Shown here: positions 5,660 to 11,679 of the stretch, in pieces
Layout of the letters: the number at the start of each line of letters is the position of its first letter
Numbering within the stretch: the first letter of the stretch is position 1
NCBI GenBank assembly: GCA_937892315.1
Contig: CALAVF010000254.1
Coordinates: 1 to 11,679 of the forward strand
Direction of reading: 5' to 3'
Length of the DNA: 11,679 bases
Source of the DNA: an uncultured Prevotellaceae bacterium
Lineage (GTDB): Bacteria; Bacteroidota; Bacteroidia; Bacteroidales; Bacteroidaceae
Translations under genes and position numbers: made by a program
Notes under the pieces: model-generated
Databases searched by the model: none
What the model was told of the DNA's origin: nothing
What the model saw: only the letters and a program-made list of their open reading frames with translations

Positions 5660-6967
5660 ATGGAACAGTTGCTACATTACGTGTGGAAACATAAGATTTT
5701 CCCGCTTCGAGAACTCAGAACAACGGACGGGCGACAGGTGGAAGTGCTCAATCCGGGCATCCACAATACGAACGCAGGTCCGGACTTCATGGGGGCTAAG
5801 GTGAAAATCGATGGAACGGTGTGGGTCGGCAATGTGGAGATTCACGTCAAGACCAGCGACTGGTTCCGCCACCACCATGACCAAGACACAAACTATGACA
5901 ACATCATTCTGCATGTTGCAACAGACATTGACGGTCGGCTGTTCTATCCTGATGGGCATGAAGTGCCGCAGTTGCAATTGGATGTGCCTCCTTTTGTTCG
6001 GGACAACTATGCCGAACTGAACCGCAACGATTTTCAGCCTCGATGCCGCGACGTGGTGCATGACCTTCCTGTCTTCTTGATTCACAATTGGATGACTTCA
6101 CTCACGCTCGAACGGTTTGAGGAACGCACACGGCAAATCATGGCTCGTCGGGAGGCGTTGGATAAAAATTGGGAAGATACACTCTTCGTCACCATTGCCC
6201 GCAACTTCGGTTTTGGCATCAACGGGGATGCTTTCGAGCAGTGGGCACAATCCATTCCGATGAGTGCCGTGGGCAAACATCGGGATAACCTTTTCCAGAT
6301 TGAGGCGATATTCTTTGGGCAGGCAGGACTGCTGGACGAAGAGAAGGATGATGACTATTACCTCCGTATCCAGAAGGAATACAGATACTTGCGTCAGAAG
6401 TTCTCCCTTGTTCCAATCGATGTGAAGGCGTGGAAGTTTCTTCGTCTTCGGCCACAAAATTTTCCTCACATTCGTATTGCCCAGTTGGCAATGCTTTATT
6501 ATGAACAACGCTTGAACCTTTCCAAACTGGTGGGTGCGGAAACAATAGATGAGGTGCATGGCTTGCTTCTGACTCATGTGAGCGATTATTGGGAAACACA
6601 CTATACGTTTGGTGGGCAGGCATCGAAGGCGGCGGAGAAGCAACTGTCGAAAGCATCGTTAGACCTCTTGGTCATCAATAGTGTTGCCCCGATGCTTTTT
6701 GCCTACGGGAAGTACAAGTCCGACCAAACTCTTTGCGACCGTGCCTTTGCCCTGTGGGAACAAACAAAAGCCGAAAACAATTATATTATCCGTCAATGGT
6801 GGGAAGCGGGAGTGGCTTGCGAAAATGCGGCTGACTCTCAAGCACTTATCCAGTTACATCGCAATTATTGCCAGCCTCGCAATTGCCTCCGTTGCAAATT
6901 TGGCTATGAGTTTATACGACGAACACCCGAATTCCTGCGTGAACCAGCAGATGCCTTCCTTCTGTAA
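5660..6967 (+). CDS. DUF2851 family protein
   Basis: A 435-residue protein with the marks of the Bacteroidetes DUF2851 family: an N-terminal LLHYVWKHKIFP, then HNTNAGPDFMGAKVKIDG at 35-52, WVGNVEIHVKTSDWFRHHH at 55-73, and YDNIILHVATDIDG at 79-92. The C-terminal cluster C404-x4-C409-x2-C412 (NCLRCKFGYEF) could bind a metal. The function is unknown. The order PD (41-42), then about 18 residues, then E60-I-H-x-K64 is reminiscent of a PD-(D/E)XK nuclease core, but this is only a motif resemblance. No signal peptide is seen, so it is likely cytoplasmic. It starts 10 bp after the Abi gene with no visible promoter of its own, and ends in the bidirectional terminator at 6980-7008. Confidence 0.88.
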   Translation: MEQLLHYVWKHKIFPLRELRTTDGRQVEVLNPGIHNTNAGPDFMGAKVKIDGTVWVGNVEIHVKTSDWFRHHHDQDTNYDNIILHVATDIDGRLFYPDGHEVPQLQLDVPPFVRDNYAELNRNDFQPRCRDVVHDLPVFLIHNWMTSLTLERFEERTRQIMARREALDKNWEDTLFVTIARNFGFGINGDAFEQWAQSIPMSAVGKHRDNLFQIEAIFFGQAGLLDEEKDDDYYLRIQKEYRYLRQKFSLVPIDVKAWKFLRLRPQNFPHIRIAQLAMLYYEQRLNLSKLVGAETIDEVHGLLLTHVSDYWETHYTFGGQASKAAEKQLSKASLDLLVINSVAPMLFAYGKYKSDQTLCDRAFALWEQTKAENNYIIRQWWEAGVACENAADSQALIQLHRNYCQPRNCLRCKFGYEFIRRTPEFLREPADAFLL

Positions 6968-6979
6968 CTTTTCAGAAAA

Positions 6980-7008
6980 AAGGGGCGAACCATTGCGGTT
7001 CGCCCCTT
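6980..7008. terminator. Bidirectional intrinsic terminator
   Basis: A 12-bp perfect stem, AAGGGGCGAACC (6980-6991) and GGTTCGCCCCTT (6997-7008), closes a 5-nt loop. On the minus strand it is followed by TTTTTTCTGAAAA, a good U-tract for the 7041-10325 gene. On the plus strand CCTTGTTTT follows, a weaker tract for DUF2851. Confidence 0.9.
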
Positions 7009-7040
7009 CCTTGTTTTCATGAGTTCATGGGAAGAAAATT

Positions 7041-10000
7041 TTACTTCACGTAAACCTTCTTGCCGTTGATAATATTGATACCCTTCTGAGGTGCAGTGAG
7101 ACGCTGACCTGCGAGGTTGTAGATCGTCTGCTGTGCAGGCAGAGCGGCGTTCACACCATTGATAGCATCTGGAATATCGTTGCCGAGATAGAAGAGTTCG
7201 AAGTCATCGTAGATGAGCCAGTCAGAACCAACTGCTTCAACCTTGTCGAATCCGAGGGTGAGGTCTTGACCTTCACGAACGTAGATGCGGACAGTGTTCA
7301 CGTAAGCGTCTGGAGTGCTGGTGATACGAGCCTTGAAGCCAGCCATTGAAGAAGGATAGTAGAAGTCGCCCACCTTCGTGTCGAATGGATATGCAGGGCT
7401 GTCGAGGTCAATCTCGCGAACGTCGTACAGGTCATCCTCGTTCAGAATGGTTTCTTCACCTGGCAGGATGCAGATAGTGCCGTCCCAATCTTCCATGAAT
7501 CCAGCAGCCTTAGCCTCTTCGCTCTCTGCAGCGTTCCACCACTTGTCGAACGATGGAGTTGTCCATTCGCCAGTAGCAGTAGAAACAACAGGAGTTCTCT
7601 CCTCGCGGCTTTCGCTCTTGGCAAAGAGGAATGCGTTCTGACCTTCGCCGTTCTTAGCACGCTCAACCATTGCAGCGTCAACAGAACCACCGTCGCGGTA
7701 GCAAGCACGTACACGGATTTCGTAGTTACCTGCTGGCAGGCTGCGGAGTGTCTGAGAGATAGTGAATGGCTTCTGGTTCCAGCACTCTGCGAGTTCACGA
7801 CCGTAGGTGTTGATGGTTGGGTTGCAGTCTTCACCTTCGCAAATCCAGCCAGTCTTAGGACCTTCAGCGAGGCTTGGGTTAGCCAACATGTCGGTGATAG
7901 CCATTGGGTTATCCTCTGATGCTGTTGCAGAACCTCTTTCCTCGAAGATAGCCTCGTTGATAGGAGTAGAAAGTTCACGCTCGTAAGCCACAAGTGTCTC
8001 TACAGTAGCGTAGTTCACCTTCAGGTCAGCATAGTGTGCAGCAAGCAGGTTGTTGATCTTCTCTGTGTTGTAAGTTTCAGCCTCTGCATACTTGTGTACG
8101 TATGATGTATAAGCGTTGAAGATGGCAGTTGCAGGCTCGATGTCCTTGTAAGTGTCTGTTTCACCTTCGCCCAGAACCATCACAGCCATGAGGGCAGGAG
8201 TGAGGATGTCAGAGATAGCGTTGTCTTCCTCATAGCCGTTCATCAGTTCTGTGTATTTTGCGATGAGGTTGTATGCAGCAGCAGCGTTACCTGCAACTCT
8301 TTTGAATTCAACAGCCTCTTCTACGAGAGCGTTGGCAGCAGTGTAAGCATCTACGTCGCTGATTGGGAATACAACCTTTGCAATCATTTCGTTGTAAGTA
8401 GCGAGGTCGCCGCCCCAAAGTTCGCCTTCTGCAGGTTTGTTGTCGTCAATCTTCTTCTGGATGAGAGCATTGTAGTCAAGTTCCTTGCCGAAATACTTCA
8501 GAGTCATACCGGCGTTACCAGCCATACTGTTGTGATGATAACCTACAGTTACCTTACCGCCAGGAACATAGAAGAAGTCTGTCTTGAGTTGTGTCCATGT
8601 GTCGCGGCTCCAGAAACTCCAGAAGCCAGTAGGAGTATTGTTCTTTACTCGAACAAGTTCGTTGCCTTCTGCGTCGTTCATGAACATGTACTGGTTTCCG
8701 TTAGCCTCATAGCCATCACTCTGTGAGAAAACATAGCCTTCGAGAGTGTAGAGACCTTCTGGCAGGTCGTTGAGTACCTGAGTTACCCACATACCACCAT
8801 TTGCATTAGCCTCAGCAGACCATCCGCTGTAGAAACCAGCGTAGCCCTTCAGTTTCTGGATGCAGTTCTTCATGCCGCCGTGCCAGCCAGCCCACTTGTC
8901 CTGGTAAATCCAGCGCTCCTCAGCAGTTTCGCTGGTTGACCAGTGTGCTTTGTCTGCAACAGGCATCAAAGTTTCGCCAGCCTTGTCAGTTGCTTCACGT
9001 TCCATGTCTGTCTCATCGTCTGGAGCGTTGCTGCCAAACCATGTGCTTTCAACAGCCTCTGGGAAAGTGTAAGTGCTTCCGTTGAATGTTGGAGTGTATT
9101 CCTGATTAACGAACCAAGGGTTAGAGATAGCATGAGTGAAGTCGTATGCACCTTCAGCATCCTTTGGCTGTGTGAGCAGGTAAGCGATACGTGCCTTGTT
9201 CAGTTTGTCGGCAGCATCAAGATAGTCAGCCACTGTTGCCTCGATGTTTTCTGCGTCGTAGAGCACACTCTTAGCGTTGTTGATAGCAGCCTCAAGGTCA
9301 GCCTTGCCGCTGAAGTCTGTTACCTGAGCGATTCCTTCGCATATACCAATCACAAACTCCATCGTCTGAGTGTCTGTGAATGCCTTGTGGTTGTTGGCAT
9401 CAATTTCCTTCATTGCCTCGATGGCTGCCATGATGTCTTCGTATGAACTGGTTCTCTTCACGTCATACTTCTCACCGAAGGTGATGATTTCGTCCTGCAT
9501 GATGGCACCCAGTGTTCCGTAAGTCTCGATCACACCGTCAGCGAAGTCGATAGCAGCCTGCTCGGTCTTCTGGAAGTCGTTGTAAGCAACCAAAGCCTTT
9601 GCACTTTCATCGTATGGCTGCTCATAAATCATACGCCACTCGTTCCACCATACCTGGTCTTGTGGCTGATCAACTGGCTTGTTGATACCGATGCGGATAG
9701 TGGTAGCCTCTGGCACGATGAAGAGCACTTCATTGTAGTTCCAGTTACCCTTTTCCAGATACTTGTCAGCACCCCAGTGGCAAGAAGGGCCATAAATCAA
9801 AACACCTTCCTTGTTGGGGAAACTACAGTCGTTCTGCCAACCGTCGTATGGGAAGAGAGCCTCTGTCTGTCCACCCGCGAACATATACATAAGAGGAGTC
9901 TCGAATGTCTCTTCGCCTACCTTTACGTACAGGATGGCGTTCTTGGTCTTTTCGCCAGCCTGCCATTTGTCGAATGTGATGTTGGTGGTACCTTCACGAT

Positions 10001-10325
10001 AGGCACCTGCCATCTTCAGTGTGTAAACACCGGCAGGAATCTCGAAATCCTGATAAACATTCCATGTGGAAACGTTGTAAACACCCCAAGAATGGTAGTC
10101 GTCACGTTCGCCGCCAGAACCGTCGCGGAACTCCCATCTGGTATCAGAATCCTTGTAAGAGAATCCTTTCCACACGGGGTCGTCGATGTTTTCATCGTCA
10201 GCCACTGTGGCTTTCCACTGCAACTGATCAGTCACGTCCTGACCGTTCTTCCAGCCAGAAGTGTCCTGTGCCCCTGCTACCATAGCGAAGCAGGCAGCGA
10301 TAGCGTAAGTAAAAAATCTTTTCAT
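7041..10325 (-). CDS. Large secreted modular protein with T9SS-like C-terminal tail
   Basis: A 1094-residue protein with a signal peptide (MKRFFTYAIA..., probable cleavage after VAGA, residues 16-19). Three related beta-rich modules are recognisable. Each has a Leu/Ile-Pro-x-Gly-x-Tyr strand motif: FEIPAGVYTLKMAGAYREG near 94-112, LNDLPEGLYTLEGYVFSQSDG split across 518-538, and LRSLPAGNYEIRVRACYRDGG near 860-880. They resemble galactose-binding or carbohydrate-binding-like sandwiches. Between them are helical, FIVAR-like stretches at about 240-390 and 615-800. The end, residues about 1066-1094 (TIYNLAGQRL...GINIINGKKVYVK), resembles the terminal sorting or anchoring motif of Bacteroidales secreted proteins. 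It is probably outer-surface or extracellular and may bind glycans. I do not recognise a catalytic motif. It is monocistronic, convergent with DUF2851, and is preceded by a TAACTTTG element. Confidence 0.85.
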   Translation of the reverse strand: MKRFFTYAIAACFAMVAGAQDTSGWKNGQDVTDQLQWKATVADDENIDDPVWKGFSYKDSDTRWEFRDGSGGERDDYHSWGVYNVSTWNVYQDFEIPAGVYTLKMAGAYREGTTNITFDKWQAGEKTKNAILYVKVGEETFETPLMYMFAGGQTEALFPYDGWQNDCSFPNKEGVLIYGPSCHWGADKYLEKGNWNYNEVLFIVPEATTIRIGINKPVDQPQDQVWWNEWRMIYEQPYDESAKALVAYNDFQKTEQAAIDFADGVIETYGTLGAIMQDEIITFGEKYDVKRTSSYEDIMAAIEAMKEIDANNHKAFTDTQTMEFVIGICEGIAQVTDFSGKADLEAAINNAKSVLYDAENIEATVADYLDAADKLNKARIAYLLTQPKDAEGAYDFTHAISNPWFVNQEYTPTFNGSTYTFPEAVESTWFGSNAPDDETDMEREATDKAGETLMPVADKAHWSTSETAEERWIYQDKWAGWHGGMKNCIQKLKGYAGFYSGWSAEANANGGMWVTQVLNDLPEGLYTLEGYVFSQSDGYEANGNQYMFMNDAEGNELVRVKNNTPTGFWSFWSRDTWTQLKTDFFYVPGGKVTVGYHHNSMAGNAGMTLKYFGKELDYNALIQKKIDDNKPAEGELWGGDLATYNEMIAKVVFPISDVDAYTAANALVEEAVEFKRVAGNAAAAYNLIAKYTELMNGYEEDNAISDILTPALMAVMVLGEGETDTYKDIEPATAIFNAYTSYVHKYAEAETYNTEKINNLLAAHYADLKVNYATVETLVAYERELSTPINEAIFEERGSATASEDNPMAITDMLANPSLAEGPKTGWICEGEDCNPTINTYGRELAECWNQKPFTISQTLRSLPAGNYEIRVRACYRDGGSVDAAMVERAKNGEGQNAFLFAKSESREERTPVVSTATGEWTTPSFDKWWNAAESEEAKAAGFMEDWDGTICILPGEETILNEDDLYDVREIDLDSPAYPFDTKVGDFYYPSSMAGFKARITSTPDAYVNTVRIYVREGQDLTLGFDKVEAVGSDWLIYDDFELFYLGNDIPDAINGVNAALPAQQTIYNLAGQRLTAPQKGINIINGKKVYVK

Positions 10326-10400
10326 AATGATAATGATAAATAATTAATAAAAATATAGGTGTAAATAAGATTGTACCTTTTACAGGCTGAGTTTTCGCTG

Positions 10401-10408
10401 CAAAGTTA
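10401..10408 (-). promoter_or_regulatory. Candidate -7 promoter element for the secreted-protein gene
   Basis: The minus strand reads TAACTTTG (TAnnTTTG consensus), giving a start near 10397 and an AT-rich leader of about 70 nt before the ATG at 10325. A good -33 TTTG is not evident at the usual distance. Confidence 0.55.
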
Positions 10409-10523
10409 CGGGGAATACTTTGAACCGCTTTTCAGTTTTCAACCTTAAATTTTAATTTTTGAAACGAACACGCGAAAAAGGCTGGAAACAAGGGTTTTCC
10501 GAAAATGTTTCCGATGGGGTGCA

Positions 10524-10575
10524 AAAAAGGAAAACGAGAAAGGGCCATGCCGAATCCTCGACATAGCCCTTTCTC
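10524..10575 (-). terminator. Terminator of the tRNA operon
   Basis: GAGAAAGGGC (10536-10545) pairs perfectly with GCCCTTTCTC (10566-10575), with three further pairs inside. On the minus strand it is followed by GTTTTCCTTTTTTG, a T-rich tract. It begins about four bases after the tRNA-Trp 3' end. Confidence 0.8.
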
Positions 10576-10579
10576 TGTG

Positions 10580-10652
10580 CACGGGGTGAGGGACTCGAAC
10601 CCCCGACCCTCGGTTTTGGAGACCGATATTCTACCAACTAAACTAACCCCGT
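10580..10652 (-). tRNA. tRNA-Trp (anticodon CCA)
   Basis: The minus strand folds as a full cloverleaf of 73 nt. The acceptor is ACGGGGT/ACCCCGT, the D stem GTTT/GAAT, the anticodon stem TCGGT/ACCGA with loop CTCCAAA, and the T arm GGGGG-TTCGAGT-CCCTC. The discriminator is G73. The anticodon CCA reads UGG. The 3' CCA is not encoded; CAC follows instead. It is the second gene of the pair, after tRNA-Arg. Confidence 0.95.
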
Positions 10653-10671
10653 GTGGCGTCGTTTGTTGCAA

Positions 10672-10686
10672 GGTGCATCATGCACC
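10672..10686 (-). other. Spacer hairpin between the two tRNAs
   Basis: GGTGCAT-C-ATGCACC is a perfect palindrome with a one-base centre. As RNA it would form GGUGC/GCACC with a 5-nt loop. It lies in the 42-base spacer and could help processing of the two-tRNA precursor. Confidence 0.5.
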
Positions 10687-10694
10687 GTGGATGG

Positions 10695-10766
10695 TAGCCC
10701 CACCGGGAATCGAACCCGGATCTAATCTTTAGGAGAGATTTGTTCTATCCATTGAACTATGGAGCC
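10695..10766 (-). tRNA. tRNA-Arg (anticodon CCT)
   Basis: The minus strand gives a 72-nt cloverleaf. The acceptor is GGCTCCA/TGGGGCT with G.U at 1/72 and U.G at 4/69. The D stem is GTTC/GAAC, the anticodon stem AATCT/AGATT with loop CTCCTAA (anticodon CCT, reads AGG), and the T arm CCGGG-TTCGATT-CCCGG. The discriminator is A. Unlike its partner, the 3' CCA is templated, at 10692-10694. Confidence 0.95.
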
Positions 10767-10784
10767 GAATCCCGTTTGCGGGTA

Positions 10785-10816
10785 CAAAGGTAAGCACTTT
10801 TTTCTTATCCGCCAAA
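10785..10816 (-). promoter_or_regulatory. Promoter of the tRNA-Arg/tRNA-Trp operon
   Basis: On the minus strand TTTG (10813-10816) and TACCTTTG (10785-10792) are separated by exactly 20 bases, a near-ideal Bacteroidetes promoter. The start would be near 10781, about 15 bases before the tRNA-Arg 5' end. Confidence 0.85.
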
Positions 10817-10953
10817 TATTTTGTGAAGGAATATGAGGTTTGATCAACAAAGAATGTGGCTTCTTTTGTCGATAATTGCATGAAAGGTGTCAAATCTTTC
10901 CCTAAAAAGGTTTTTTTGTTTCTCAGAATGAATGCCGAATCAAATAAATGTTG

Positions 10954-10961
10954 TAATTTTG
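10954..10961 (+). promoter_or_regulatory. Candidate -7 promoter element for the small ORF
   Basis: TAATTTTG matches TAnnTTTG and predicts a start near 10966, about 22 bases before the ATG at 10988. No clear -33 element is at the usual spacing. Confidence 0.45.
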
Positions 10962-10987
10962 AGGCGACAATCTTTCTTAATACCTTT

Positions 10988-11341
10988 ATGCCCATGAAGA
11001 CGAACGCTAAAATAGAAAGTGTAAGCAACCGAAGTTCGGAAAAATTTGAAGTGGATGAAATTTTTCTGAAGATTTCGGAACAGATAAAGTCTGAAATAGA
11101 GGGAAGAACGCTCGATGAAGCCATTGATTATCTTGTCGGCAAGGTGGATCCGAAGATGCTTTTCCGCAAGCGCCTCAAGACGGTTTGGTATTCCATTGGC
11201 ACCATGAACCGTATCATTGATGCCGGCAATGCCGATAAGATGATTAAGATATCGGAGGCTCTGCAGGTGCGTGGAATTGAGATGTTGGGTGAGGCGGTGG
11301 CGGCTCGGCCAGAGGGGAAGGCGATTCTTGTTAGAGAATAA
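10988..11341 (+). CDS. Small protein of unknown function
   Basis: A 117-residue ORF from ATG 10988 (MPMKTNAKIE). An upstream in-frame ATG at 10856 would add 44 residues, but that stretch is low-complexity, spans the TAATTTTG promoter element and looks non-coding, so I chose the later start; ATG 10994 is also possible. I do not recognise a family. The protein looks helical and charged: DEIFLKISEQIKSEIEG, then TLDEAIDYLVGKVD, then a basic FRKRLKTVWYSIGTMNRII. It has no signal peptide, so it is probably cytoplasmic. Its last roughly ten codons (11309-11338) are antisense to the recognisable LRR coding of the convergent gene, so its native C-terminus may have been replaced. Confidence 0.6.
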   Translation: MPMKTNAKIESVSNRSSEKFEVDEIFLKISEQIKSEIEGRTLDEAIDYLVGKVDPKMLFRKRLKTVWYSIGTMNRIIDAGNADKMIKISEALQVRGIEMLGEAVAARPEGKAILVRE

Positions 11342-11679
11342 CAGTTAAAAAAAGCCCAATCGCCAATAGAAGTTACATTATATGGCAAATCTATACTCGT
11401 CAGAGCATGACAATTTGCAAACGCATTGATTCCAATAGAGTTTAAGCTGGAGGGTAATTCTATGCTCGACAGTGCACTACAAGCCCAAAAACTTCTATAA
11501 CCAATTGATGTTACGCCAGAGGGCAATGTAATGCTCTCCAAAGAACTACAGTCTTCAAACGCCATATCCGCAATGGAGGTTACATGGTATATCGTGCCAT
11601 TGTATTCTACATCATCAGGTACAACAAGGCTGCCAGACGGCATGGGGAAACCATACCAATCATAACTATATGACGAAAC
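11128..11679 (-). CDS. BspA-like leucine-rich-repeat (LRR_5) protein, partial, with aberrant C-terminus
   Basis: The minus strand is open from the right edge. It begins VSSYSYDWYGFPMPSGSLVV, then VEYNGTIYHVTSIADMAFEDC, followed by 23-residue repeats of the BspA type: LESITLPSGVTSIGYRSFWAC, LSSIELP...INAFANC, LTSIDLP...DWAFFNC, and a final half repeat SLTRIAFPSG. Such proteins are surface or secreted adhesin-like proteins in Bacteroidales. LRR similarity stops abruptly at about 11308. The remaining 60 codons to the TAA at 11128 show no repeat and lie antisense to the small plus-strand ORF. No C-terminal sorting tail is seen. The gene is therefore probably truncated by a rearrangement. Its start is beyond the window or at an internal ATG (11643). 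Confidence 0.7.
   Translation of the reverse strand, partial: VSSYSYDWYGFPMPSGSLVVPDDVEYNGTIYHVTSIADMAFEDCSSLESITLPSGVTSIGYRSFWACSALSSIELPSSLNSIGINAFANCHALTSIDLPYNVTSIGDWAFFNCYSLTRIAFPSGRAATASPNISIPRTCRASDILIILSALPASMIRFMVPMEYQTVLRRLRKSIFGSTLPTR

Noticed and set aside
9660..10343. 227-residue plus-strand ORF
   Set aside because: It is antisense to the N-terminal third of the secreted protein, which has a signal peptide and coherent modules.
10505..10732. Plus-strand ORF reading VRDSNPRP and PPGIEPGSNL
   Set aside because: It is a translation of the antisense of two tRNA genes, a common false protein.
1..11679. CRISPR array, insertion sequence or attachment site
   Set aside because: No regularly spaced direct repeats, transposase or integrase coding, or terminal repeats with target duplications were seen. 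The tRNA 3' ends have no obvious duplicated copy in the window.

Overview
The window looks like chromosomal DNA of a Bacteroidales bacterium, most likely Prevotella-like. The evidence is several TTTG/TTG-N19-20-TAnnTTTG promoters of the Bacteroidetes type, a DUF2851 gene, a WbqC-family gene next to a long Bacteroidetes-style signal peptidase I, a secreted protein ending in a T9SS-like tail, and a fragment of a BspA-like leucine-rich-repeat protein. The species cannot be fixed from the sequence alone.

Layout. At 1-2901 on the minus strand is an operon-like run of dapB (lysine/diaminopimelate synthesis), lepB (signal peptidase I) and a WbqC-family gene that runs off the left edge. A nearly perfect 36-bp inverted repeat lies between lepB and wbqC. 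At 2902-3470 there is no protein gene. This stretch holds the dapB promoter region with a 4x7-bp tandem repeat, and then, on the plus strand, a candidate promoter followed by about 330 nt that folds into a closed, multi-branched RNA I could not assign to a class. At 3471-4505 is an SGNH-hydrolase lipoprotein. At 4633-5649 a very good promoter drives a short RNA hairpin ending in a U-tract that abuts the start codon of an Abi_2/AbiD-AbiF family gene with a HEPN R-x4-H motif. This layout fits a HEPN toxin paired with a small structured RNA. A DUF2851 gene follows only 10 bp later and may share its transcript. A bidirectional terminator at 6980-7008 separates it from the convergent 7041-10325 gene, which encodes a 1094-residue secreted modular protein. 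At 10524-10816 on the minus strand are tRNA-Arg(CCT) and tRNA-Trp(CCA), with their own promoter and a terminator. At the right end a small unrecognised plus-strand ORF collides with the broken C-terminal end of a BspA-like LRR gene.

The dapB/lepB/wbqC and DUF2851 genes look like core genome. The SGNH and Abi genes are visibly richer in A+T than those neighbours, and with the RNA elements in front of them they form the accessory-looking part. The two best leads are the unassigned structured RNA at about 3080-3412 and the RNA-hairpin/HEPN-Abi pair at about 4633-5649.
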